Source: Gemmatimonadota bacterium (GTDB lineage: Bacteria > Gemmatimonadota > Gemmatimonadetes > Gemmatimonadales > GWC2-71-9). Taken from it: a stretch of 64,000 nt of DNA. Under the pieces are notes generated by a model. That model searched no databases and had not been told where the DNA came from. It saw nothing but the letters and a program-made list of their open reading frames with translations. The stretch's first letter is position 1; every line of letters begins with the position of its first letter. The stretch covers positions 62,001 to 126,000 of the forward strand of contig QHUB01000008.1 of the NCBI GenBank assembly GCA_003221035.1, given 5' to 3'. Below, piece by piece: positions 1-7,809 of this stretch. A program made the translations under genes and the position numbers.

Positions 1-103
1 CCAGCGAATTGACGACTTTGGTGAACGCGGCACCGATGATGACGGCGACCGCGAGGTCGAGCACGTTACCGCGCAAGACGAATTCGCGGAAACCTTTGAA
101 CAT
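1..103 (-). CDS. mscL: Large-conductance mechanosensitive channel MscL (N-terminal part)
   Basis: Only the first 34 codons are inside the window; the gene runs off the left edge. Reading the minus strand from the ATG at 103 gives [20 protein letters not shown] followed by [13 protein letters not shown]. This matches the amphipathic N-terminal helix and the start of the first pore-lining helix of MscL. The family forms a homopentameric inner-membrane valve that opens under hypo-osmotic tension. It is divergent from the cytochrome gene at 201, with 97 bp between the start codons. Pore residues beyond TM1 cannot be checked. Confidence 0.9.
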   Translation of the reverse strand, partial: MFKGFREFVLRGNVLDLAVAVIIGAAFTKVVNSL

Positions 104-200
104 AAAGATGGTCCTTGTGGGGGTCTAAACCGCCGAAAGCCGGCCGGCGTCCTAAGAAAAGCCGGTTTCAGGATACCCCACAATCGCGCGGAGGCACCTC

Positions 201-839
201 ATGCTCAAGCTGGCTTCGGCACTAATTGCCGGCTGGATGACGATGGGTGGATGGGCCGTCGTCACCGTTCAAGACCTGCCCGAATACTTCGTGGTGGGCC
301 AGCCGTACACACTCGAGTTCAAGGTCCGGCAGCACGGCCGCACGCTCATGAACAACGTGCAGCCCCAGCTGGTGGTCGCAACCGCTGCGCATAACAACAA
401 TGCCACGACACTGTTGGCGACGCGTTCGGGCGACGGAACCTATCGTGTGACGTTCACAGCTCCGCCGACCAATCGCGTGTACCTGACAATCATCAGCGGC
501 TGGGGCGCGAGCGATCTCAGTCTCTATCCCCTCCCCGTCGTCGCTGCGGGAACACTGCCGGCACCCCTGTCCCCCATTGACCGGGGCCAGATGCTCTTTG
601 TCGCCAAGGGCTGCAACGCGTGCCATGAGAACAGCGATTTGGCCGACCGACCGGCCAATCAGTCGATCGTGGTGGGCCCTGCCCTCGGCGGCCGCCATTT
701 GCCCCGTGAATACACGATTCAGAAGATGAAGAATCCGAATTCGGAGAAGATGCCGGATCTCGGACTGAGCGATACCGAAGCCGCCGCGATCGCGGCGTTT
801 TTGAGTGGGGATCGCGCGACTGCTACCGGAGGTCGCTAA
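201..839 (+). CDS. Exported c-type cytochrome with N-terminal Ig-like (FixH/YtkA-type) domain
   Basis: A 212-residue protein starting 6 nt after a good GGAGG ribosome site. Residues 1-20 are a signal peptide or membrane anchor. Residues about 23-115 form a beta-rich stretch resembling FixH/YtkA-like domains. The C-terminal domain has one haem-binding site, C138-N-A-C141-H142, and M184 in MPDLGLSD is the likely distal haem ligand. I expect a periplasmic single-haem electron carrier; the partner is unknown. Its stop codon shares bases with the stop of the convergent peptidase gene at 836. The cytochrome part is clear; the N-terminal family is a guess from sequence pattern. Confidence 0.8.
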   Translation: MLKLASALIAGWMTMGGWAVVTVQDLPEYFVVGQPYTLEFKVRQHGRTLMNNVQPQLVVATAAHNNNATTLLATRSGDGTYRVTFTAPPTNRVYLTIISGWGASDLSLYPLPVVAAGTLPAPLSPIDRGQMLFVAKGCNACHENSDLADRPANQSIVVGPALGGRHLPREYTIQKMKNPNSEKMPDLGLSDTEAAAIAAFLSGDRATATGGR

Positions 840-1633
840 GTCTGGCAGCTCTCGACGCGGCCGGATTCGAGGCCGCGGTGGAACCAGCTGCTGCGCTGTG
901 CCGACGTCCCGTGCGTGAAGGTCTCCGGACTGACGGTTCCGGTGGACATCCGTTGGAGCCGATCGTCGCCGACCGCGGCGGCGGCTCCCAGTCCCTCCTC
1001 CACATCGCCGGGTTCGAGCACGCCTTCGCGCTGCATGAAGCTGCCCCAAATCCCGGCGTAGCAGTCGGCCTGGAGCTCACGTCGCACCGAGCCGGCGTTG
1101 GACGTCCCGAAGTCGTTCCCCAACAGTGTTTGCACGTGATGTCCGACCTCATGCGCCAGCACGTAGGCCTGCGCGAAGTCGCCCGGCGCGCCGAAGCGGC
1201 TGCGAAGCTCGTCGTAGAATCCAAGATCGATGTACACCTTGTGATCGCTGGGACAGTAGAACGGACCCGTCGCCGACTGCGCAATTCCACACGCCGATTG
1301 TACTCCGTCGCGGAACAGCACGAGCTTGGCGTCCTGGTAACGGACGCCGCCCGCACGCTGCGCGAGGATCGCGCGCCAGGTGCTCTGGGTCGTGTCGAAT
1401 ACAAACGACACGAAGTCCACCAGGTGCTCTTCTTCAGGCGTCGAGGCGACTGCTCCCGCGGGTGCCGCCTGGCCGCCGGAAATGAGACTGAAGAAATCGC
1501 GCTTGAAGATGAGGCTCAGGACGAGGAGGACGACGACGCCGCCCACGCCGAGGCGGCCGACGCCCAAGCCGCCGAAGCCTTGGCCGCGGCGGTCTTCCAG
1601 GTCCTCGCTGCGTGGTCCGGGAGTCCAGCGCAT
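836..1633 (-). CDS. YpfJ-type neutral zinc metallopeptidase, membrane anchored
   Basis: The 265-residue product begins MRWTPGPRSED. A longer in-frame extension exists upstream but overlaps xerD and has no protein-like character. One hydrophobic segment (about residues 28-43) follows a Gly-rich stretch, as in the YpfJ/KPN_02809 family. The zinc site is H161-E-x-x-H165-H, and E186 in RRELQADCYAG is the probable third ligand. Conserved cysteines sit at 115, 127 and 191. The physiological substrate of the family is unknown. It is the last gene of the ispF-dedA-xerD group, 34 nt after the xerD stop, with no obvious ribosome site of its own. Confidence 0.82.
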   Translation of the reverse strand: MRWTPGPRSEDLEDRRGQGFGGLGVGRLGVGGVVVLLVLSLIFKRDFFSLISGGQAAPAGAVASTPEEEHLVDFVSFVFDTTQSTWRAILAQRAGGVRYQDAKLVLFRDGVQSACGIAQSATGPFYCPSDHKVYIDLGFYDELRSRFGAPGDFAQAYVLAHEVGHHVQTLLGNDFGTSNAGSVRRELQADCYAGIWGSFMQREGVLEPGDVEEGLGAAAAVGDDRLQRMSTGTVSPETFTHGTSAQRSSWFHRGLESGRVESCQT

Positions 1634-1667
1634 GCCGTCAAATACCCGCTCGGGGTTCCGGCGTTCT

Positions 1668-2600
1668 TCAGGCGCGCGGGTGGTAGCTCTTATGGACGGT
1701 GCGGAGGTAATCCCTGTCGACGTGCGTGTAGAGCTGCGTTGTGGAGAGATCGGCATGGCCGAGCATTTCCTGCACCGCGCGCAGGTCCGCCCCGCCTTCG
1801 AGCAGATGCGTGGCGAAGGTATGCCGGAGGGTATGCGGGGTGACACGCTTGGCGAGGCCGGCACGCCGCGCGTGCGCTTTGATGATTCCCCACGCGCCCA
1901 CCCGCGATAAGGGCGTGCCACGCGCATTCAGGAACAGGAAGCCGCCGCCGTGGCCGCGGTCCAGGTCCGGGCGGACGCGTTCGATGTACATCGAGACCTC
2001 TCCGATCGCGCGCCGTCCGACGGGCACGAGTCGCTCTTTGCGCCCTTTGCCGAACACCCGCGCAATCCGTTCCTTGAAGAAGAGGTCCTGCAGCTTCACG
2101 CCGACCAGCTCCGAAACGCGCGCGCCCGTCGCGTACGCGAATTCCAGCAACGCGTGATCGCGGATACCCAGCGGTTGGTCAGGATTGGGGGCTTCGAGCA
2201 GCTGCTTCATCTCGGCGACGCTCAAGACCGCCGGCAAGGTTCGCCACCGTTTGGGCGATTCGATCCGCTCGCTCGGATCGCGCGCCGCGAGGCCCTCGCC
2301 GATGAGAAACCTGAAGTAGGTGCGGATCGCGGATATCTGCCGTCCGATCGTCGTGGGCGCGAGGCCGAGGTCCTTGAGGAAGTAGATGAACTCGCGCAGT
2401 TGGGTCGCCGAGAGTTGCTCGGGGGCCCGCACGCCCCGGCTCGTGGCATACACGGCGAGGCGCGTGATGTCGCGGAGATAGTTCTCCACCGTGTGACCAC
2501 TGTTGCCCGCCTCCAGCGCGAGGTAGTCCCGGAAGCGCTCGAGCTGGAAGGCTCTGCTTACGGGATCGGAGGACGACGCAGTCGCCGGCGCGCGAGCCAT
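1668..2600 (-). CDS. xerD: Site-specific tyrosine recombinase XerD
   Basis: 310 residues, the usual length for XerD/XerC. An N-terminal SAM-like core-binding domain (about 18-105) precedes the catalytic domain. The full active-site set is visible: R161 (ATGARVSEL), K185, H256 and R259 (PHTLRH), H282 (GH) and nucleophile Y291. With a partner it resolves chromosome dimers at dif during division. It starts inside the 3' end of the DedA gene (43 bp overlap), which suggests coupled translation. XerC would be the main alternative; the match to XerD is judged by eye. No transposon or integron features lie nearby, so I treat it as the housekeeping enzyme. Confidence 0.9.
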   Translation of the reverse strand: MARAPATASSSDPVSRAFQLERFRDYLALEAGNSGHTVENYLRDITRLAVYATSRGVRAPEQLSATQLREFIYFLKDLGLAPTTIGRQISAIRTYFRFLIGEGLAARDPSERIESPKRWRTLPAVLSVAEMKQLLEAPNPDQPLGIRDHALLEFAYATGARVSELVGVKLQDLFFKERIARVFGKGRKERLVPVGRRAIGEVSMYIERVRPDLDRGHGGGFLFLNARGTPLSRVGAWGIIKAHARRAGLAKRVTPHTLRHTFATHLLEGGADLRAVQEMLGHADLSTTQLYTHVDRDYLRTVHKSYHPRA

Positions 2601-3175
2601 ATGACAATTATGAGGACGAGCGCGCCCGCCACAATGGCGAGGACGGTGTTCACGCGACGCAGCATCGCGAGCACCACGTCGAGATCCGTGCCGAGCCGGT
2701 GGATGAGATAGGTCAGCGCCCCGTAGTAGATCCCTGAGGCCAGGGCCAACGGTATCAGCGCGCGGGCCGGAGTAACGCCCGCCATCCCGGCAAATGGCAT
2801 GACCACGGCCCGCCAGATCGGGAGCAGGCGGGATACGAAGATCCCGTAGCTGCCGTGGCGCCGGTACTGCTCGGCGATGTGCGCGACGGTGTTCGGCGTG
2901 AAGATGTAGCGCCCTAGAAAGCCGCGAGTCACGACCGCCCCATGCCGTCGCGCGAGCGCGTACACGGCTGCCCCGGAGCCGACGTTGGCCGCCCAGGTGA
3001 GCCCGAAGACGACCCAGGCATTCATGAAGCCGCGACCCGATAGAAAGGCGCCGAGGGCCACGGCCACATCGGCGGGAACGGGTGGAAAGATGTTTTCGAT
3101 GGCGGCCAGCGAGGCGATCAGCGCGTAGAGTGGCGCAGTGGGCAGCTGCTCGAGATACGCGAGGAAGTCCGTCAG
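2558..3175 (-). CDS. DedA-family membrane protein (SNARE-associated/VTT domain)
   Basis: About 205 residues with several hydrophobic helices. It has the family hallmarks FPPVPADVAVALGAF near the N-terminus, and the Arg motif SRLLPIWRAVVMPFAGMAG. DedA proteins are inner-membrane transporters implicated in recycling lipid carriers and in envelope homeostasis. No ATG, GTG or TTG lies near the expected N-terminus. I place the start at a CTG (3175) overlapping the ispF stop as CTGA, with a GGAGG twelve bases upstream. This start is an inference. The reading frame continues far upstream through ispF, but that part is antisense-like. Confidence 0.85.
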   Translation of the reverse strand: MTDFLAYLEQLPTAPLYALIASLAAIENIFPPVPADVAVALGAFLSGRGFMNAWVVFGLTWAANVGSGAAVYALARRHGAVVTRGFLGRYIFTPNTVAHIAEQYRRHGSYGIFVSRLLPIWRAVVMPFAGMAGVTPARALIPLALASGIYYGALTYLIHRLGTDLDVVLAMLRRVNTVLAIVAGALVLIIVIWLARRRLRRPPIP

Positions 3176-3657
3176 GAAACTCTGTCGCCTCCGCCCAGCG
3201 TGGCCACGGCGAACACGGCGACTCCTTCGCCGCGCCCGATCCAGCCCATGCCCTCGTTGGTCTTCGCTTTCATGGAGATGTGTGCCGGGGCCGTGAGCAA
3301 CGCTTGAGCCAGGCGTTCTTTCATGGAGTCGAGATGTGGCGCCAGCCTGGGCTTTTCGATGATCACCGTGACATCGGCATGCACGAACTGGAACCCGGCC
3401 TCGACGACCTTGAGAAACGCCGTGTTGAGCAGGTCGATGGAGCTGGCATCCTTCCACTGCGGGTCATCGTTTGGAAACATCCGGCCGATGTCGCCGAGGC
3501 CGGCGGCGCCGAGGATCGCGTCGGTGACGGCGTGGGCGACGGCGTCGGCGTCGGAGTGGCCGGCCAGGCCTTTGTCATGGGGAATCGCGACACCGCCGAG
3601 GATCAGCTTGCGGCCCGCAGCGAAAGGGTGTGAGTCGTAGCCGATGCCGACGCGCAT
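3172..3657 (-). CDS. ispF: 2-C-methyl-D-erythritol 2,4-cyclodiphosphate synthase
   Basis: 161 residues from the ATG at 3657 (MRVGIGYDSHPF). An earlier in-frame start adds ten residues not seen in the family. IspF makes MEcPP from CDP-ME 2-phosphate in the methylerythritol phosphate route to isoprenoids, as a trimer with zinc. The zinc ligands D8 and H10 (DSH) and the GLAGHSDADA block with a third ligand His are present. It is the first gene of a four-gene minus-strand group (ispF, dedA, xerD, peptidase), and its TGA overlaps the dedA start. Isoprenoids from this route would supply the menaquinone side chain. Confidence 0.95.
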   Translation of the reverse strand: MRVGIGYDSHPFAAGRKLILGGVAIPHDKGLAGHSDADAVAHAVTDAILGAAGLGDIGRMFPNDDPQWKDASSIDLLNTAFLKVVEAGFQFVHADVTVIIEKPRLAPHLDSMKERLAQALLTAPAHISMKAKTNEGMGWIGRGEGVAVFAVATLGGGDRVS

Positions 3658-3747
3658 GGGGCAGATAATAACGTCAAAAAAACCCAAACGCAGATCCCTG
3701 CAGGTATGATGAAAGCTGGCGCAAGAGCTAGCTGTTCGTGACTCATG

Positions 3748-3760
3748 TCACACCGTGTGA
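3748..3760. promoter_or_regulatory. Overlapping dyads between ispF and the gene at 3809
   Basis: TCACA-CCG-TGTGA is a perfect 5-bp dyad. It overlaps another one just to the left, GTGAC-TCAT-GTCAC at 3738-3751. They lie in the divergent region between ispF (start 3657) and the plus-strand gene at 3809. The shape suits a dimeric regulator operator, but no regulator is known and I cannot assign a site family. Confidence 0.3.
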
Positions 3761-3765
3761 GGTCC

Positions 3766-3840
3766 CGCCCTGTAGCTTAGGCCAACCCGTCAGGCTGGGT
3801 ATCTGCCTATGTCAGTCCTAGCCGTTCGAATCGGTGCTGG
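3766..3840 (+). other. tRNA-like remnant or structured leader overlapping a start codon
   Basis: The stretch TAGCTTAGG at 3773 resembles a tRNA D-arm (GCTT can pair with AGGC at 3792-3795). CCGTTCGAATCGG at 3822-3834 is a textbook T-arm and T-loop. The acceptor stem and a 7-nt anticodon loop on a 5-bp stem do not form, so it is not a working tRNA. An alternative fold is a hairpin, TAGGC-CA-ACCC-loop-GGGT-ATCT-GCCTA (3778-3809). Its last base is the A of the ATG at 3809, so it could mask that start. Either reading is tentative. Confidence 0.3.
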
Positions 3841-5149
3841 TGTCCTGGCACTCCTCGTCCTCGTCGCCCTGCGTGGCAAGCGCTGGGCGTATTTCGCATT
3901 CATCCTGCTTGGGCTCGCCTACTTCCCCGCGCAGGCGCATTTCCACGTGCACGCGCCGAAGTGCGATCAGGTGCTTCCTACCTTGCAGCACGTCGTTCCC
4001 TTGCTGCAGAACTATCTCTACATCGCGCTGTTCGCGGGCTTCTACTGGATGTCCTGGGTACAGCTCCGCGACGCCAACGCACGCGGCCTCTGGGCGCTCG
4101 TGACGACGGTGGGCGCGGCGGCCCTGTTCGAGGTCGCCGAGGGCATGACGGCGGCGATCGCGGTGGCGAAGACGGCGAGACATGCAAGGCCGGTTGCGGT
4201 GGCGGTGCAGACGCACTGCCGCGTGCAGGACCTCGTGCCGGCTGTTGCCGCGGCATTGGGCGCGGCGCTGCTGCTCGCAATCTGGGCGCGCCTGACCAAG
4301 AAGCCCGCGTACGTCAGACTCGGTAAGCCCCGCCAGGCAGCGGCTCCCCGGAGTGCTGCTCCGCCGCCTCGCGCCGTCATTCCACCGCGCACGGCCGCGC
4401 AGCCCCGGTCCGCGTACGATCCCCCGGTGCTGTACACACCCCCGCCCCCTCCGCCCGTGGACTTTTCACCGGGACCGAGCCCGGACAGCCCCGCGGCGGA
4501 CGCCGCACCGACCGAGGAGGTCGTCGCGAGGCGTGCTCCTGCACGTCAGGAGATCACGCGGCGTCTCCAAGCGATTCTGGCGCGTTTGAAGGGCGGTCTG
4601 CGAGGCGGAGCGATGTTGCGACGCGCCTGGGCTGCCATGTGGAGACGGCGCCGAGCGATCGCGATTGGCGTTGTCGTCCTGGTGCTCGCGGGCGTGGGAG
4701 CCTTTGTGGGTCTGAGTCTCCTTACGCGTGCACCCGTCGCCGTCGTGCAAGCCGACACCACCTCGGTGGCACTTCCTCCGCCGCCCCCGCCACCGCGCCC
4801 GCTTCAGTCCGAAGTGGAGGGATACTACGAGCCGAGCTATAAGTTTTCGGTCTTCGACCGGCGGTTCACCCGTCTCACGCTTCGTCCAAACCCATCCGTC
4901 AGGTTCGTGCGTCCGGGGGTACGGCAGGACGTGGCCTGCGAGGATTCACGAATCAGCCAGGATGTTGTGCGCCTGCGTTGCACGCTCGAACCGTATGGAT
5001 TGGTCACGATCGAGGGCCGGTTCCCGTCACGCTATGCCACGAGCAAGCTCGATATGCCGGTGTTGAGCGCCGTGATTACGGTAACCAACACGCGCGGTGA
5101 GGTTCAATACCGTGCGCGCGACTCGTTCTATTGGCACGTGCCCGACTGA
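3809..5149 (+). CDS. Proline-rich multi-domain membrane protein of unknown function
   Basis: 446 residues, not recognised as a named family. Residues 1-170 hold four or five hydrophobic helices, loosely reminiscent of VanZ-like proteins. Residues about 175-245 are a Pro/Ala/Arg-rich linker. A further single membrane helix (about 286-312) is preceded by a basic stretch. The C-terminal 110 residues look like a soluble beta-rich extracytoplasmic domain with two cysteines (C373, C385). No ribosome site precedes the ATG; the start sits at the edge of a possible hairpin (3778-3809). It stands alone on the plus strand. A nine-T run at 5166-5174 follows it, but I see no convincing stem for a terminator. 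Confidence 0.6.
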   Translation: MSVLAVRIGAGVLALLVLVALRGKRWAYFAFILLGLAYFPAQAHFHVHAPKCDQVLPTLQHVVPLLQNYLYIALFAGFYWMSWVQLRDANARGLWALVTTVGAAALFEVAEGMTAAIAVAKTARHARPVAVAVQTHCRVQDLVPAVAAALGAALLLAIWARLTKKPAYVRLGKPRQAAAPRSAAPPPRAVIPPRTAAQPRSAYDPPVLYTPPPPPPVDFSPGPSPDSPAADAAPTEEVVARRAPARQEITRRLQAILARLKGGLRGGAMLRRAWAAMWRRRRAIAIGVVVLVLAGVGAFVGLSLLTRAPVAVVQADTTSVALPPPPPPPRPLQSEVEGYYEPSYKFSVFDRRFTRLTLRPNPSVRFVRPGVRQDVACEDSRISQDVVRLRCTLEPYGLVTIEGRFPSRYATSKLDMPVLSAVITVTNTRGEVQYRARDSFYWHVPD

Positions 5150-5236
5150 TCGCGGTGCTGGCGGCTTTTTTTTTGAAAGACAGTGGCGAAATGGGGTGAG
5201 GCGCGAAGGATCTCCTTTTGTGTTACTCTCACCGCC

Positions 5237-6655
5237 ATGTTCACAATTCCAGTCCGCGCCGTCAGCGCCCTGCTCCTTGTTCCCTCGCTCCTCAGAGCCC
5301 AGCGCCCCACGCTCTCGACCGCCGTCAAGCAATACGTCTCAGTCGACACGCCCGCCGTGGCCCTCACCCACGTGCGCGTCATCGATGGGACCGGTGCCGC
5401 GGCCAAAGACGACCAGACGCTCATCATCACGGGCGGCAACATCGTCGCGCTCGGCGCCGCGCGCTCGATCAAAGTCCCTGACGGCGCGCAGGTGATGGAC
5501 CTCACGGGGAAGTCCGTGATCCCCGGACTCGTGATGATGCACGAGCACCTCTACTACCCGACCGGCCCCGGGGTGTACGGCGCCGACTACGTGAGCTTCT
5601 CGCGGCTGTATCTCGCGGGCGGCGTCACGTCGATGCGGACCGGCGGCAACGTCGGAGGCTACGCCGATCTGAATCTCGCGGCGGCGATCAAGGCCGGGAC
5701 GCAGGCCGGACCGTGGATCGATGCGACTGCGCCGTACGTCAACGGCCCGTCGCCGTTCACGCAGATGTACGCGCTGAAAGACTCGGCCGACGCGCGCCGC
5801 TTCGTCGCGTTCTGGGCCGACGCGGGCGCGACGTCGTTCAAGGCGTACATGAACATCACGCGCGCCGAGCTGGCGGCGGCGGTGGATGAAGCGCACAAGC
5901 GCGGGCTCAAGATCACCGGCCATCTCTGCTCGGTCACCTACCGCGAAGCCGCCGACATCGGCATCGATGATCTGGAGCACGGTTTCTTTGTTGCGACCGA
6001 CTTTGTCAACGACAAGCAGCCGGACGTCTGTCCCGCGCAAACGGGGATGCCGGCCCTGGTCGGTTTCGATGTCGCGTCGCCCGAGTTCACTTCGCTCGTG
6101 CAGTACCTGATCGCGCATCACGTCGCGGTGACGTCCACGCAAACGGTGTTCGAGTCCATCACGCCCGGGACGCCGGCGACGCCGGGGACCGATGTGCTCG
6201 ATCCACTGCTCAAGACGCAGTACGATCAGCTCTATACGCGGGTGCAGCAGAACACGGCCTCGCCGTTCGCCAAGCTCTTCCCGCTCGACCAGGCGATGGA
6301 GGTGGCGTTCTTCCGCGCGGGCGGATTGCTCCTCGCGGGCACTGATCCGACGGGCGGCGGCGGCGTGATCCCCGGCTACTCCGACCAGCGGCAGGTCGAG
6401 CTGCTGGTCGCGAGCGGGCTGACGCCGCTCGAGGCGATCAAGGTGTGCACGCTGAACGGGGCGACGTACTTGGCCCGAGCCGATCGCGTCGGCTCGATTG
6501 CGGTAGGCAAGCAGGCGGATCTTGTGGTGATCGACGGGAATCCGGCGGCTACGATCTCCGACATCCGGCATGTTACGCTGGTGTTCAAACAAGGCGTCGG
6601 CTATGACCCCGCCAAGTTGATCGAGTCGGTGAAGGGGAAGGTGGGGCTGTTCTAA
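5237..6655 (+). CDS. Exported amidohydrolase-family metallohydrolase
   Basis: 472 residues from the ATG at 5237, chosen because it gives a clean signal peptide (MFTIPVRAVSALLLVPSLLRA); the frame is open 54 nt further up. The fold is the composite-domain amidohydrolase barrel. There is a beta-sandwich start (VRVIDGTGAAAKDD), the metal motif H-x-H within MMHEHLYY, later metal-site histidines (ITGHLCS, DDLEHGF), LLAGTDPTG with the catalytic Asp, and the closing ADLVVIDGNP strand. Relatives hydrolyse dipeptides or cyclic amides and many are periplasmic; the substrate cannot be told here. The HAD gene follows 5 nt later, so the two are probably co-transcribed. Confidence 0.85.
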   Translation: MFTIPVRAVSALLLVPSLLRAQRPTLSTAVKQYVSVDTPAVALTHVRVIDGTGAAAKDDQTLIITGGNIVALGAARSIKVPDGAQVMDLTGKSVIPGLVMMHEHLYYPTGPGVYGADYVSFSRLYLAGGVTSMRTGGNVGGYADLNLAAAIKAGTQAGPWIDATAPYVNGPSPFTQMYALKDSADARRFVAFWADAGATSFKAYMNITRAELAAAVDEAHKRGLKITGHLCSVTYREAADIGIDDLEHGFFVATDFVNDKQPDVCPAQTGMPALVGFDVASPEFTSLVQYLIAHHVAVTSTQTVFESITPGTPATPGTDVLDPLLKTQYDQLYTRVQQNTASPFAKLFPLDQAMEVAFFRAGGLLLAGTDPTGGGGVIPGYSDQRQVELLVASGLTPLEAIKVCTLNGATYLARADRVGSIAVGKQADLVVIDGNPAATISDIRHVTLVFKQGVGYDPAKLIESVKGKVGLF

Positions 6656-6660
6656 AGAAC

Positions 6661-7284
6661 GTGCGGGCTCAAAGAGTACGCGCGATCGTCGTCGACTTTG
6701 GTGGCGTGCTGATCGACTGGAATCCGCGTTACCTCTATCGCAAGCTCTTTCGCGGCAACGACACGGCGATGGAGAGCTTCCTCGCCGAGATCGGCTTTAC
6801 GGAATGGAATCAGCAGCAGGATGCCGGCCGCGCCTTCTCGCTCGCCGTCACCGAGCTCGTGAAACGGTTCCCTTCCTACGCCGATCTCATCCAGGCATAT
6901 GACGAGCGATGGGAGGAATCCATCGCCGGACCGCTGCAAGGGACGGTCGACCTGCTGCTGCCGCTGCAGCAAGCCGGATTGGAACTGCACGGGCTGAGCA
7001 ATTGGTCCAGCGAGAAATTCGCCGCGGTGCGTACCAAGTACGCCTTCTTTCAGCTGTTCGCGACGATCCTGCTGTCCGGCGATGTCAAACTGATCAAGCC
7101 GGACCCCAGGATCTTCGAGGCGTTGCTCGAGCGGATCGGCCGATCGGCCGGCGAGTGCTTATTCATTGATGATTCAGAGGAGAACATCTCCACAGCCAGG
7201 TCGTTGGGATTCGAGACGATTCGATTCGAGTCGCCAGATCAATTGCGCAGAGAATTGCAACACCGTGGGCTACTGCCGCGTTGA
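6661..7284 (+). CDS. HAD-superfamily phosphatase, YihX-like
   Basis: 207 residues beginning at a GTG 5 nt after the amidohydrolase stop. Motif I is VDFGGVLIDW, with the nucleophile Asp followed by Gly-Gly rather than a second Asp, as in YihX-type sugar phosphatases. Motif II is the SNWS stretch. Motif III Lys lies in KLIKPDPRIF, and motif IV in FIDDSEENI. The cap is helical (class IA). The likely role is hydrolysis of a small phosphorylated metabolite in the cytoplasm, perhaps a sugar phosphate; specificity is unknown. The upstream neighbour is exported, so the two need not share a pathway. Confidence 0.85.
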   Translation: MRAQRVRAIVVDFGGVLIDWNPRYLYRKLFRGNDTAMESFLAEIGFTEWNQQQDAGRAFSLAVTELVKRFPSYADLIQAYDERWEESIAGPLQGTVDLLLPLQQAGLELHGLSNWSSEKFAAVRTKYAFFQLFATILLSGDVKLIKPDPRIFEALLERIGRSAGECLFIDDSEENISTARSLGFETIRFESPDQLRRELQHRGLLPR

Positions 7285-7338
7285 GCCGTAACGCGAGGGC
7301 CGCGCGGGGAAAAGCCAAATCACACACCAGGAGATGCG

Positions 7339-7809
7339 ATGAACACACGGCTCATATACCTGACAATCGCCATGCTCGGCTCGACCGCCGCTCCGTCATC
7401 GCACGATGTCCCGTCGCCCCGGCGCGCGTTACCGGTGCGGGCCGCGACGCCACCGTGCGGTCCCGGCGTTGACATCAAGAACACGGCAGCAGAGTCGCGC
7501 TGCTTCGAGCTCCGCACGTACACGGTGCGAGCAGGCAGCTCGGCCGACGTGCTGCACGCCCGTTTTCGAGACCATACGATCGCGCTGTTCCAAAAACACG
7601 GAATGACCGTCATCGGATTCTGGCAGCCCGTCGCCCGGCTCGATCAACTCGTGTACATCCTCGCCTACCGCGATGCGGCGGCCAGGGATTCGGCATGGAC
7701 CGCGTTCAACGCGGATCCGGAGTGGGTGAAAACACGCACCGACATGCAGGTGAGCCTTGACGTCGAGAACACGTTCATGGTGGCGACCAACTATAGCCCT
7801 CTGAAATGA
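7339..7809 (+). CDS. NIPSNAP-family protein with signal peptide
   Basis: 156 residues, with AGGAG five bases before the ATG. An N-terminal hydrophobic stretch (about 6-18) looks like an export signal. Residues 50-156 form the NIPSNAP fold: CFELRTYTVRAG, then HGMTVIGFWQPV and a closing DVENTFMVATNYSP. NIPSNAP domains are dimeric ferredoxin-like modules found in proteins of diverse or unknown function. The gene ends at 7809, and the chimeric reading frame at 7806 begins inside its stop codon (ATGA). Confidence 0.82.
   Translation: MNTRLIYLTIAMLGSTAAPSSHDVPSPRRALPVRAATPPCGPGVDIKNTAAESRCFELRTYTVRAGSSADVLHARFRDHTIALFQKHGMTVIGFWQPVARLDQLVYILAYRDAAARDSAWTAFNADPEWVKTRTDMQVSLDVENTFMVATNYSPLK

Noticed and set aside
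1668-2600. XerD-like recombinase as a sign of an integron or mobile island
   Set aside because: Full-length housekeeping XerD among ispF and dedA; no attachment sites, cassettes or flanking repeats seen.
5166-5174. Nine-T run as terminator of the gene at 3809
   Set aside because: No stem longer than four base pairs precedes it; I cannot support a terminator.
5339-6592. 417-codon minus-strand open frame opposite the amidohydrolase
   Set aside because: Same cause: the amidohydrolase on the plus strand has a signal peptide and metal motifs, the mirror frame has none.
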